A stretch of 64,000 nt of DNA from JAICLK01 sp963810525. Its GTDB lineage: Bacteria; Patescibacteriota; Saccharimonadia; Saccharimonadales; UBA4665. Shown piece after piece: positions 1-7,843 of this stretch. The notes under the pieces are model-generated. The model was given only the letters and a program-made list of their open reading frames with translations. It was not told where the DNA came from and searched no databases. Both the position numbers and the translations under genes were made by a program. Within the stretch, counting starts at the first letter, position 1. Every line of letters starts with the position of its first letter. The DNA is taken from NCBI GenBank assembly GCA_963810525.1, contig CAWENB010000006.1, positions 62,001-126,000 on the forward strand. Reading direction: 5' to 3'.

Positions 1-1055
1 CCTTTCATGACGGTAACATTATTGAAAGCGACGGCAGTCGGTAGGTACCTGCACGCCGGAGCCTGTGCGGCTAAAGCTTCCCAGCGGTCCACAGTAGTTT
101 GGTTGATTAAATTGACATATTCTACGTGTGCTCCATCGCCGGGTAATCCAAACGGCCCGATCTTTCCGTCAAGGCTTATTCGGGCGAGCACAGCATTAAT
201 GCTATCGCCGCTATCGCTCGCGCCGACGAGCTCCCCAAAAGCATTAAGTACCAGACCGCCGCTGCTTCCGTCTCGACCAACCTTATCCGGGGAACCGTCA
301 CCGTAACTACGAATATCAGTTACGACGCTGGCAATGCCATCGTGTACTCCAAGCACGACGCCGGCAAAAACTGCCGGGTGTTCAAGATCCGGACTATCGG
401 CAAACGGGCCACGTGATTCGCCGGTCGCGGTCGGCTCATAATTAACAAAGTATAACGTGTCTCCCCTTTTAGGTGGTTCCTTGGCAATGCGTAGCGTTTG
501 CGTTTCGGGCAGGGTGGCACCCGAATCGGCCAACTCTTGTCGGGTATCGGCGCTCAAGCGGTACATGGCGACGTCGGTCTGGTTTATACCGGTAAACTCG
601 GCAACCGCTTGGTTTGCCGGCGCCGAAAACGCTGTACCGTTCGGCGAGGTGCCAGAAACAACAAAGTTGCCGCACTCCAGGCTGGTGAGTGGTGTATTAT
701 TGGGTGCCCTGAGCCCGTGCCCTGCCGAAAAAATGTACCCATTACCAAGGTCAATGCCTGATAGCTCATGCTGCATAAAGACACGATTGTTTGCACGCCT
801 GGAAACCGGTATGTCGGCGCGTAATTCGACGGCGGTGCTGACCACTTTGGCCACGGCCTCAGGGAGGTGAGCGGGAACATGAGCGCCAAGATCATATTCT
901 CCGTAGTAAGTGGTATGCGCAGCATATACTGCGCTATAGCAAAGCAGAACACTGCCTGCAAAAGCCGCTAGCCGCCGAACGACAAGGAGGTTGTGGCGGG
1001 CAGTTCTTGGGGTTGATTCTGGATTTTTCCGGTGTCGAGCAACGGCATTGGACAT
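1..1055 (-). CDS. Exported trypsin-like serine protease (3' end outside window)
   Basis: Read on the minus strand from ATG at 1055, an open frame runs off the left edge, so at least 351 residues are present and the C-terminus is missing. A basic N-terminus precedes one hydrophobic segment (about residues 23-45) that would act as signal anchor. The chymotrypsin-fold triad is recognisable in order: His in SAGHGL, Asp in TDVAMYRL and Ser in GSSGGLVL (Ser codon 261-263). The family cleaves peptide bonds, and the anchor places the domain outside the membrane. The frame looks genuine because all three motifs fall in order and no stop occurs in 1 kb. Substrate unknown. No clear Shine-Dalgarno precedes the ATG; AT-rich sequence with TATACT-like boxes lies immediately upstream. 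Confidence 0.8.
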   Translation of the reverse strand, partial: MSNAVARHRKNPESTPRTARHNLLVVRRLAAFAGSVLLCYSAVYAAHTTYYGEYDLGAHVPAHLPEAVAKVVSTAVELRADIPVSRRANNRVFMQHELSGIDLGNGYIFSAGHGLRAPNNTPLTSLECGNFVVSGTSPNGTAFSAPANQAVAEFTGINQTDVAMYRLSADTRQELADSGATLPETQTLRIAKEPPKRGDTLYFVNYEPTATGESRGPFADSPDLEHPAVFAGVVLGVHDGIASVVTDIRSYGDGSPDKVGRDGSSGGLVLNAFGELVGASDSGDSINAVLARISLDGKIGPFGLPGDGAHVEYVNLINQTTVDRWEALAAQAPACRYLPTAVAFNNVTVMK

Positions 1056-1255
1056 AAAGTATATAGAAACATAAAATAAGAAAAAATACAATTTCTGTCC
1101 TAATGCATCGGACCTAGTGCCCGACAATGATAAGATCGTGCCGTATGGTATGAGCTGTTTAGTACATGCTGTTAAAGTTGAGCAGTTGCCCATCTCGGAT
1201 TTGTTTATTGACATTAACAAGACAACTCACCAAATTAAGAAACTTAAGGGTATAT

Positions 1256-1264
1256 TGCTATAAT
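1256..1264 (+). promoter_or_regulatory. Extended -10 promoter, leaderless start
   Basis: TGC followed by perfect TATAAT (1259-1264). Transcription would start about 1271, so the ATG at 1272 is the first codon of a leaderless message. The ATG at 1263 overlaps the -10 box and is therefore unlikely as a start. Confidence 0.6.
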
Positions 1265-1271
1265 GGGGCGA

Positions 1272-2198
1272 ATGGATGAATTACTTGAATGGGCGCAACG
1301 GCGCAAGCACGTGCCGCTGTGGCTTGTTGCGGGTGGTGTTCTGCTTGTCATCATCTCGGGATGTATTTGGTGGCACTATGTTTATGAAGACCCATACAAC
1401 GTCTATTGGGGCATGATCAGTAACAGCCTGTCCACATCGGCAGTTACCAAACACGTGACCGAAGAAACGAGCGGCGGCACGCTTAACCAATACACGACGC
1501 TCAATTTTGGCGTACCAAATATCGCTTTCGGCAAGACTACGTTACACAACGCCTCAAGTACGGTAACAACCGAAAGCTTCGGCACGTTGGCGAACGATTA
1601 CGTTCGCTATACCCAGATCAAGACGACGGATATGGGTAAAAGCGGTCAAGGACTGGATTTCTCGCCGGTACTCGGCAAGTGGGCCAAGGCAAGCGCTAAC
1701 AGCAGTGCGTCGGGAGGGCAGTCAAATTCGGCGCCCTATTTTATCCAGTCCCTGCTTGGTTTTTACGGTGGAAACCTAGTACCAATAGCGAATCTGCCGG
1801 CCGATAGCCGGAGTTCACTTATAAATTTCCTGCAACAGAACATTGTATTCGATCCTGATTTCAGCACCGTCCGGGAGGATATGGTGCACGGCCGGCCGAT
1901 GTACACCTATACGGTCAGCATTGAACCGGTGGCGTACGTTGCGTTCCAGCGGGCTTTTGCAAGCGACCTTGGTATTAAGAGTTTGGCGAACGTCGATCCA
2001 AATAATTATGAAGATCAGCCTGCAATTAAAGTGGACCTCGTGGTTGACGCCCGATCACACCGCTTGAGTCGGGTGGTCTATCCGGGCACCAAACACACCG
2101 AAACCTTCACTAGTTATGGCGTGCCGGTCCAGGTATCACCGCCAAAGAAAACCATAACGGCGGAGAAGCTTCAGCAGCTACTCACGGGCGTCCAGTAG
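1272..2198 (+). CDS. Membrane-anchored protein of unknown function
   Basis: A 308-residue protein with a short cytoplasmic N-terminus, one strong hydrophobic segment (about residues 14-34, containing LVAGGVLLVIISGCIWW) and a large predicted extracytoplasmic domain rich in Ser, Thr and Asn. I do not recognise the family and see no catalytic motif. A C-terminal portion about 90 residues long (ITVSIEP-like strands, VDLVVDARSHRLSRV) reads as a beta-rich domain. The start at 1272 is chosen because the extended -10 box TATAAT ends 7 nt upstream; an in-frame ATG at 1263 lies inside that box. The next gene begins 53 nt downstream with its own -10-like element. Confidence 0.75.
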   Translation: MDELLEWAQRRKHVPLWLVAGGVLLVIISGCIWWHYVYEDPYNVYWGMISNSLSTSAVTKHVTEETSGGTLNQYTTLNFGVPNIAFGKTTLHNASSTVTTESFGTLANDYVRYTQIKTTDMGKSGQGLDFSPVLGKWAKASANSSASGGQSNSAPYFIQSLLGFYGGNLVPIANLPADSRSSLINFLQQNIVFDPDFSTVREDMVHGRPMYTYTVSIEPVAYVAFQRAFASDLGIKSLANVDPNNYEDQPAIKVDLVVDARSHRLSRVVYPGTKHTETFTSYGVPVQVSPPKKTITAEKLQQLLTGVQ

Positions 2199-2251
2199 TA
2201 GAGCGGGTCGCGCTTGTTGAAGAGGATTGTTATGTATAATAGGCGGTAGAT

Positions 2252-3001
2252 ATGCAGGTCGTCGTTGATTCGTTACTGACGGAATACGTCCGTGCCGGCA
2301 GGGGTGCTACGGTACTCGTGTTACACGGCTGGGGCGATAGCTCAAAAGGATGGCGTGATTTCACTACAAAATTATCCGAGCACTTCGACGTGGTCGTGCC
2401 GGATTTGCCGGGTTTCGGCGGCACGGAAGCGCCGCCGGAGGACTGGGGGCTGAACGAATATACCGAATTCGTGGCCGGGTTCATTAAAAAAGTCCGGCTT
2501 AAAGTCTACGCGATAGTAGCGCATTCAAATGGCGGCGCGATTGTCTTACGGGGTATTTCCAGGGGGTTTTTCACCCCTGAAAAGTTGGTGCTGCTCGATA
2601 GTGCCGGTATCCGCAATCAGTACAAAGGACGGACCCGGGTGGTTCGCTACATCACCAAGACCGGTAAATTTATCACAAAGCCTTTGCCTTCAAACGTCAA
2701 AAAGCGCTTGCGCCGCAAAGTCTATAGTTCGGTCGGGTCGGACATGCTTGTAGTCGAGCGCCTTCAGGATGTCTTCAAAAGGGTTGTCACCGATGACGTA
2801 CAGGCCGACGCCGCCAAGGTAGCGGTTCCGACGCTGCTGCTGTACGGCGAGGATGACCTGGCGACGCCCGTGCATTATGGCCGATTGCTTCACAACCTGA
2901 TTGCCGGATCCAGGTTTGAGATCATTGCCGGCGCTGGGCATTTTGTACACCTGGACAAACCAGAAGCGGTCATGCACTATATCCAGGATTTCCTCCGATG
3001 A
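2252..3001 (+). CDS. Alpha/beta hydrolase
   Basis: A 249-residue single-domain alpha/beta hydrolase. The oxyanion-hole motif HGWG (residues 25-28), the nucleophile elbow AHSNGG (Ser92), the acid in YGEDD (Asp201 or Asp202) and the catalytic His in GAGHFVH (His230) are all in the expected order and spacing. No signal peptide, so it acts in the cytoplasm, probably on an ester or peptide; the substrate cannot be deduced. Its stop overlaps the start of murF by 4 nt (ATGA), so the two are translationally coupled, which hints at a role in envelope precursor metabolism. TATAAT at 2235-2240 would give a leader of about 5 nt. Confidence 0.88.
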   Translation: MQVVVDSLLTEYVRAGRGATVLVLHGWGDSSKGWRDFTTKLSEHFDVVVPDLPGFGGTEAPPEDWGLNEYTEFVAGFIKKVRLKVYAIVAHSNGGAIVLRGISRGFFTPEKLVLLDSAGIRNQYKGRTRVVRYITKTGKFITKPLPSNVKKRLRRKVYSSVGSDMLVVERLQDVFKRVVTDDVQADAAKVAVPTLLLYGEDDLATPVHYGRLLHNLIAGSRFEIIAGAGHFVHLDKPEAVMHYIQDFLR

Positions 3002-4440
3002 TATCAGCGGTTATCGGCATGTACGGCTGGCGTTATCCTATGGTGTTAGTCTACATGTTGCAGAGCGTCGAGTATCGACCGGGTCCGTTCCTGGCTTGGT
3101 TTTGGCGCACCCAGAATTTCAGCCAAATTATGTATCGCCGCAAGCTGGAACCTACCAGGCCAGCACGCTTGCTGCTGATTGCGCTTCGAGCCGGCATGTT
3201 CGCGGAAATCGTGGCCGGCTTGGTGTTGATCGGCATGTGGCGCTATAGTGGTTTCGAGGCCGGTTGGCAGTTCGGACTGGCGCTGATTCTGGCCTATCCG
3301 ATCATCTGGGCGCATCTGGCAGTGGTACCGCTGCAGCTCGGGCGCTGGTTCATTATCCAGCCCCGGGAGCGTCGGCTGATTAAAAAGTCCGAAGCCGTTT
3401 TCGCGAATCATCCCGGCGTAAAAATCGCCGTGGCCGGCAGCTATGGTAAAACCAGTATGAAAGAGCTGCTGTTTACCGTCTTGAGCGAGGGGAAAAAAGT
3501 CGCTGCCACACCCGCCAACAAAAACGTGCAGATTTCCCACGCCCGTTTCGCGTCGACTCTTACCGGCAAAGAAGATATTCTCGTTATCGAGTACGGCGAG
3601 GGCAAGCCGGGTGATGTCTTGCGCTTCGCCGAAACGACTCACCCGACACACGCAGTGGTAACCGGCGTGGCGCCGGCGCACCTGGACCGCTACAAAACGG
3701 TCGAAGCCGCAGGTCACGATATTTTCACCGTAGCGGTATATCTACACGGCCAAAACGTGTATGTGAACGCCGACTCGCCTTCCGCGAAGGAATTTATCCG
3801 TAAGGAATATATCACCTATAGCGCCAAAGGCGTGGGTGAATGGAAAGTGAAGCAAGTCGAATTGGCCGTTTCCGGTACCAGCTTTGAGCTGACGAAAGGC
3901 GAGAAAAGCCTGAAACTTACCAGCGGACTCTTGGGCAAGCACCAGGTCGGTCCGCTCGCACTGGCCGCGGTGCTCGGGCTGGAATTGGGGCTTAGCGAAA
4001 AGCAGGTAAAAGCCGGCATTGCCAAGACCGTGTCTTTTGAGCACCGTATGCAGCCGTATTCTTTAAGCGGCGCGTGGATTATCGACGATACGTACAACGG
4101 TAACATCGAAGGTGTACGGGCCGGCACTGAACTACTCGCGGCGCTGCCGGCTGCCAAGCGCAAGCTTTACGTGACGCCGGGCCTGGTCGATCAGGGTAAA
4201 CAGGCGGACGGGGTGCATCGGACGATGGGTGAATTAATCGCTAAGGCCAAGCCGGATGTGGTAGTACTGATGCTAAATTCGGCGACGCGGCATATCCAGG
4301 CTGGGCTCGAAACCGGCAAATATAAAGGGGAGCTTCGTATCGAACCGGATCCATTGCTCTTCTACGCCAATCTCAGCCAATTCGTAGCCGCCGGCGATAT
4401 CGTGCTCATGCAAAACGACTGGACCGATAACTACGCCTGA
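2998..4440 (+). CDS. murF: MurF-like Mur ligase with N-terminal membrane segment
   Basis: A 480-residue Mur ligase-family protein. The ATP-binding motif GSYGKTS lies at residues 147-153, followed by a central ligase domain (EYGEGKPGD, HLDRY) and a C-terminal domain with EHRMQPY and DDTYNGN. These fit UDP-MurNAc-tripeptide:D-Ala-D-Ala ligase, the last cytoplasmic step of muropeptide synthesis. Residues 1-125 replace the usual MurF substrate domain with hydrophobic helices (about 57-82 and 90-112), so the enzyme is probably membrane tethered. The start overlaps the preceding hydrolase stop (ATGA). Two ddl genes that would supply its dipeptide substrate lie downstream. It could act on a related amino-acid ligation. 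Confidence 0.85.
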   Translation: MISAVIGMYGWRYPMVLVYMLQSVEYRPGPFLAWFWRTQNFSQIMYRRKLEPTRPARLLLIALRAGMFAEIVAGLVLIGMWRYSGFEAGWQFGLALILAYPIIWAHLAVVPLQLGRWFIIQPRERRLIKKSEAVFANHPGVKIAVAGSYGKTSMKELLFTVLSEGKKVAATPANKNVQISHARFASTLTGKEDILVIEYGEGKPGDVLRFAETTHPTHAVVTGVAPAHLDRYKTVEAAGHDIFTVAVYLHGQNVYVNADSPSAKEFIRKEYITYSAKGVGEWKVKQVELAVSGTSFELTKGEKSLKLTSGLLGKHQVGPLALAAVLGLELGLSEKQVKAGIAKTVSFEHRMQPYSLSGAWIIDDTYNGNIEGVRAGTELLAALPAAKRKLYVTPGLVDQGKQADGVHRTMGELIAKAKPDVVVLMLNSATRHIQAGLETGKYKGELRIEPDPLLFYANLSQFVAAGDIVLMQNDWTDNYA

Positions 4441-4479
4441 CAACTTCGAGTAAAAAAGCGTAGACAAAGACGCTTAAGG

Positions 4480-4508
4480 TTGACAATACAAACGGCAAAA
4501 CGTACTTT
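4480..4508 (+). promoter_or_regulatory. Sigma-70-type promoter, leaderless
   Basis: TTGACA (4480-4485), 17-bp spacer, TACTTT (4503-4508). The expected transcription start coincides with the ATG at 4515. Confidence 0.7.
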
Positions 4509-4514
4509 AAGGTC

Positions 4515-4832
4515 ATGGAAGGGCCTATATTTGGCGGAGCTAATCACGATCAGACTGTCCTCGGTCATTTAGATGCGGCAACGTATACCTCTGATGCTAC
4601 GATTCTCGAAGGGCGCATCAGTGTTGGCGACGAATCAAACCCGACTGCCGCTCGGGAGCTGGCCGGCCAGGTGCTGGGCGTCGATCCGGAGCGAATTGCG
4701 ATTGATGGACTTGGTGCGCGTGGTGTTGGCAGTCGGGCAAGCACGAGAACGACCATTGGCTTCGGCGGCGTGAAATGGAACTCTAGCTGGACGCCGGCCA
4801 GAAATCGTCAGAGCGATCCCGCCGAAAGCTAG
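4515..4832 (+). CDS. Small protein of unknown function
   Basis: A 105-residue soluble, Gly- and Ala-rich protein that I do not recognise; no signal peptide, cysteine or membrane segment is visible. A consensus -35, 17-bp spacer and -10 sit upstream so that transcription should begin at the ATG itself, which is the main argument that this short frame is a real gene. The segment ISVGDESNPTAARELAG resembles an alpha/beta domain, but I cannot assign a fold. It stands alone between murF and the iminopeptidase. Confidence 0.6.
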   Translation: MEGPIFGGANHDQTVLGHLDAATYTSDATILEGRISVGDESNPTAARELAGQVLGVDPERIAIDGLGARGVGSRASTRTTIGFGGVKWNSSWTPARNRQSDPAES

Positions 4833-4872
4833 ACCTAAAGCGTTATCCAGTTTTATGTGGTAAGCTCGAATT

Positions 4873-5751
4873 ATGTCTGCTACGGCTACGAATGAGGGAT
4901 TTATTAGTTTCCGGGGCTTCAAAACCTATTACATGGTGCGCGGTGACCTTGAAAGCGGTAATACCCCGCTCGTTTGTTTGCACGGCGGGCCAGGCTACAC
5001 GCATTATCATTTGGAGAATTTGTTAGAACTGGCTGAGCATGGTTGGCCGGTGGTATTGTATGATCAATTGGGCTGCGGCAAATCCGACCGTCCGGATGAC
5101 CCAAGTCTGTGGACGATTGAATTATTTATCGATGAGCTAAACGCGCTACGGAAGCAGTTGAAACTGATGAACATCAATCTGCTCGGACACTCGTGGGGCG
5201 GTTCGCTGGCGGCAGAATATATGCTTACGAAACCGGAGGGAATTGCAAAGCTTGTTCTGTCCAGTCCGCTGCTCGATAGCAAGTTGTGGGTCAGTGAAGC
5301 CAACCGGCTGATCGGTGAATTGCCGCCGTGGGCGCGGGACGCCATGCGCGAACATGAAAAGCGCGGTACGACCGACACTTACGAATACCAGGAAGCTTAC
5401 ATGGAATTCAGGAACCGGCACATTTGCCGTGTAAAACCGTATCCGCGCTCCATAATCAAGGCCGAAAAAGCCGCGGGCGCACAAGTATATAGCACGATGT
5501 GGGGTCCGAGCGAAACTCACGCTACGGGTATTCTAAAGGACTGGAGCATTATTGACCGGTTGCGTGCCGTTTCCGTACCGACGTTGTTCTTGTCGGGAAA
5601 ATTCGATGAAGCGACGCCAAAACAAATAGCGTTCGGGCAGAAAAACCTACCCGGTTCGAAGTGGTTAATACTTGAGCACAGTTCACATACCGGCAATTAC
5701 GAAGAACCGGACATATACATGAAAGCAGTCGAAGACTTCTTGTCAGCATAG
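4873..5751 (+). CDS. pip: Proline iminopeptidase-like S33 peptidase
   Basis: A 292-residue alpha/beta hydrolase of peptidase family S33. The family-specific oxyanion motif HGGPG (residues 37-41) and the nucleophile elbow GHSWGG (Ser107) are diagnostic; the acid lies in SGKFDEATP and the His in HSSHTGNYEEP near the C-terminus. The family releases N-terminal proline or other residues from peptides in the cytoplasm, here plausibly for peptide salvage in a host-dependent or nutrient-scavenging cell. An extended -10 (TGGTAAGCT, about 4858-4866) precedes the ATG by 6 nt, so translation is probably leaderless. Confidence 0.88.
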   Translation: MSATATNEGFISFRGFKTYYMVRGDLESGNTPLVCLHGGPGYTHYHLENLLELAEHGWPVVLYDQLGCGKSDRPDDPSLWTIELFIDELNALRKQLKLMNINLLGHSWGGSLAAEYMLTKPEGIAKLVLSSPLLDSKLWVSEANRLIGELPPWARDAMREHEKRGTTDTYEYQEAYMEFRNRHICRVKPYPRSIIKAEKAAGAQVYSTMWGPSETHATGILKDWSIIDRLRAVSVPTLFLSGKFDEATPKQIAFGQKNLPGSKWLILEHSSHTGNYEEPDIYMKAVEDFLSA

Positions 5752-5780
5752 GTACAATAACTGTAATTATAAACTGATAG

Positions 5781-5809
5781 TTGAAACTGTCTTAACAAAC
5801 TGCTATCAT
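5781..5809 (+). promoter_or_regulatory. Promoter of first ddl, leaderless
   Basis: TTGAAA (5781-5786), 17 bp, TATCAT (5804-5809) with an upstream TGC extension. The ATG at 5817 lies 7 nt after the -10 box. Confidence 0.7.
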
Positions 5810-5816
5810 TTGCTAC

Positions 5817-6992
5817 ATGAAAACAATTGCAGTTATTTTTGGTGGGCGCAGTACCGAGCATGACGTATCTATCGTCACGGCTATCGCCAGTATTATCAAA
5901 CCGCTCGTACTCACGCGGTCATACGAAGTGGAGGCGGTCTATATCGCCAAAAATGGCGCCTGGTTCTGGGATGACAGGCTTAAGGACATTAATTTGTTTA
6001 CCTCGGGTGAGATCGAGCAGTTCGTCAGCCGCACACAGCCCGCAAGCGTCCAATTTGACGGCGGCTTGACGCTGTCACGGTCGACTGGTCTGACTGGGCG
6101 GAGACAGCACAAGAAAATCGATATCGTGTTCCCGAGTATGCACGGCACCTACGGTGAGGACGGCGCGCTCATGGGATTGCTCGACATGGCCGGCGTCCCG
6201 TACGTCGGCTGTAGTATGGAGGCTGGCGTGCTCGCCATGAATAAAGTTTTGGCAAAACAGGTCGCTGCTGCACATAACATACCTGTCAGTAGATTTCTGA
6301 CGTTCAGCAATATAGACCTGGAGCAAAACCCGGCACGGGCGCTAAAAACCATTACCAAAGAGCTTACGCTGCCGCTTTTTGTCAAGCCGGCACATTTGGG
6401 ATCGAGTATCGGCATTACCCGGGCAACTAACGAGACCGAATTACGCAATGGGCTGGAAGTGGCAGCCAAGTACGACAACGCCATCATTGTCGAAGAAGCA
6501 GTCAATAATCTGATTGAAGTGACGTTGCCGGTCATCGGCAACCACGACCTGACGCCGGCACTGCTTGAGCAGCCGCTCGTCGGTGCCGAAGACTTTTTTG
6601 ACTTCGACACAAAGTATATGAACGGCGGCAAAAAAATGGGCGGCGCAAAATCAAGCGGCGCGAAGCAGGGAGCCCAGGGTTACAGTAATATTCCAGCCAA
6701 GCTGCCGGACGATGTGTATCAAGAAGCCGAGGCGATCGGCCTTGACGTCTACCGCGCACTCGGCTGCTCGGGGACGGCCCGGGTCGATATGCTTATAGAT
6801 AGCGAAACACAGAAAGTTTACTTCAACGAAGTCAACCCACTCCCCGGCAGCTTGTACGTGCATAACTGGCGACTTAAAGGTGTCAGTAATGTAGAGCTTG
6901 TCACTCGCCTCGTCGAACTGGCCGAAGCCCGTTTCCGTGAACGCCAGGATTTGAGCACAGTGTTCAGCACTAACTTTCTGAAGCAGTTTTGA
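5817..6992 (+). CDS. ddl: D-alanine--D-alanine ligase paralogue 1
   Basis: A 391-residue ATP-grasp ligase, longer than typical Ddl (about 310-360). N-terminal FGGRSTEHDVS (Glu14, His15), HGTYGEDG (109-116), the ATP-grasp strand FVKPAHLGSSIGI and the C-terminal metal-binding EVNPLPGSLY are present. The family joins two D-amino (or hydroxy) acids for peptidoglycan. Two oddities: the loop after DFDTKYM, where ordinary Ddl has its omega loop, is a Gly/Lys-rich low-complexity insert, and the terminal motif is NPLPGSLY rather than the common NT-PGFT. Substrate preference may therefore differ from D-Ala-D-Ala. The message is probably leaderless. A second paralogue lies at 7844. Confidence 0.87.
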   Translation: MKTIAVIFGGRSTEHDVSIVTAIASIIKPLVLTRSYEVEAVYIAKNGAWFWDDRLKDINLFTSGEIEQFVSRTQPASVQFDGGLTLSRSTGLTGRRQHKKIDIVFPSMHGTYGEDGALMGLLDMAGVPYVGCSMEAGVLAMNKVLAKQVAAAHNIPVSRFLTFSNIDLEQNPARALKTITKELTLPLFVKPAHLGSSIGITRATNETELRNGLEVAAKYDNAIIVEEAVNNLIEVTLPVIGNHDLTPALLEQPLVGAEDFFDFDTKYMNGGKKMGGAKSSGAKQGAQGYSNIPAKLPDDVYQEAEAIGLDVYRALGCSGTARVDMLIDSETQKVYFNEVNPLPGSLYVHNWRLKGVSNVELVTRLVELAEARFRERQDLSTVFSTNFLKQF

Positions 6993-7022
6993 AGCCGCAA
7001 CAAAGGGTATTTGAGTAGAAGT

Positions 7023-7805
7023 ATGCATCTGGCAGAAGAATTAATTTCACTGACTGTAATGCGCGGCAATGTAGATCCGCAGGCTGTCCAAGAGGACCTG
7101 TGCGGCATTGATGATCTGTTGGCGCTAGAACGTTCGTGGTATCAGGGCGCACCGCGCTATTCGACCAATCGGGACGTCTTACGTGCGGCTGCCGCAGGCG
7201 AGTTGGAGCGCATCGGCACTGACGAAAACTTAAAGCCGGCACTTCGCTTTCGTAATGAGAGATTGGAGCATATTTATCCGCCATACCTAAAGCCGTATGC
7301 GGCCGCGACGCTTAAGAATCTGGGAATACTCTGGCGTGTGCTGGGCGATGAAGCGGGCATACATCCCGGTATTCGTTTGTCAGTCACCTCATTGACCAGG
7401 AGCGCTGCGTATCAGGGAAGGCTAGTGGCAGAGGGGAAATTAGCGGTGCTTGACAGCACGCATACGGCGGGCGCCACGTTCGACCTCGATTTGAGCGGTT
7501 ATTACTTACACGATTTCTATATGGGCCGGGATGCCGTTGTATCAAAACGGGAGCCCACAACACACGAGAACATAGCGACTGCCTTTCGGAAGGACTACGG
7601 CGTTGAAGCTGCCAGCGTGCCAATTCGGCTAGGCCCGGAATGGTTTGACCAAAATGTGCCCGATACACTCCTGGCAGCGGCCGAGCTCATGTATGGCTGG
7701 GGACTCATTAATATGGTGCCGGAAATGGTCGGGAGCGATAACAGTGCGTTACACATCGCCGCCGCGCCGCCGTGGGCAGTGCCGCCGGAATCAGGTATGT
7801 TTTAG
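7023..7805 (+). CDS. M15-like zinc peptidase (VanX/VanY-type), putative
   Basis: A 260-residue protein whose second half carries the D-Ala-D-Ala metallopeptidase signature SxHxxGxxxD (STHTAGATFD; His147 and Asp154) preceded by a strand LSVTSLTRSAAYQ, and a late ALHIAA (His244) that would be the third zinc ligand. The M15 family hydrolyses D-Ala-D-Ala dipeptide or stem-peptide termini. No signal peptide is seen, so it may be a cytoplasmic dipeptidase like VanX. It lies 30 nt after one ddl and 38 nt before another, which supports a role in D-dipeptide turnover. ATG 7023 is preferred; a TTG at 7011 is possible. The zinc ligands are inferred from pattern only. Confidence 0.65.
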   Translation: MHLAEELISLTVMRGNVDPQAVQEDLCGIDDLLALERSWYQGAPRYSTNRDVLRAAAAGELERIGTDENLKPALRFRNERLEHIYPPYLKPYAAATLKNLGILWRVLGDEAGIHPGIRLSVTSLTRSAAYQGRLVAEGKLAVLDSTHTAGATFDLDLSGYYLHDFYMGRDAVVSKREPTTHENIATAFRKDYGVEAASVPIRLGPEWFDQNVPDTLLAAAELMYGWGLINMVPEMVGSDNSALHIAAAPPWAVPPESGMF

Positions 7806-7827
7806 TGCTTACGCCGTGACGATGCGA

Positions 7828-7836
7828 TGGTATAAT
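7828..7836 (+). promoter_or_regulatory. Extended -10 promoter of second ddl, leaderless
   Basis: TGG plus perfect TATAAT (7831-7836); the ATG at 7844 follows after 7 nt. No convincing -35 box. Confidence 0.65.
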
Positions 7837-7843
7837 AATCGGC

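Noticed and set aside
457..870. Plus-strand frame of 137 codons opposite the protease
   Set aside because: The minus-strand frame carries the complete His-Asp-Ser triad; this one has no recognisable sequence.
3046..3717. Minus-strand frame of 223 codons inside murF
   Set aside because: Antisense shadow of a gene with intact Mur ligase motifs.
4446..4480. AAGCGT/ACGCTT hairpin after murF as terminator
   Set aside because: Six-base stem without a following T-tract; too weak to call.
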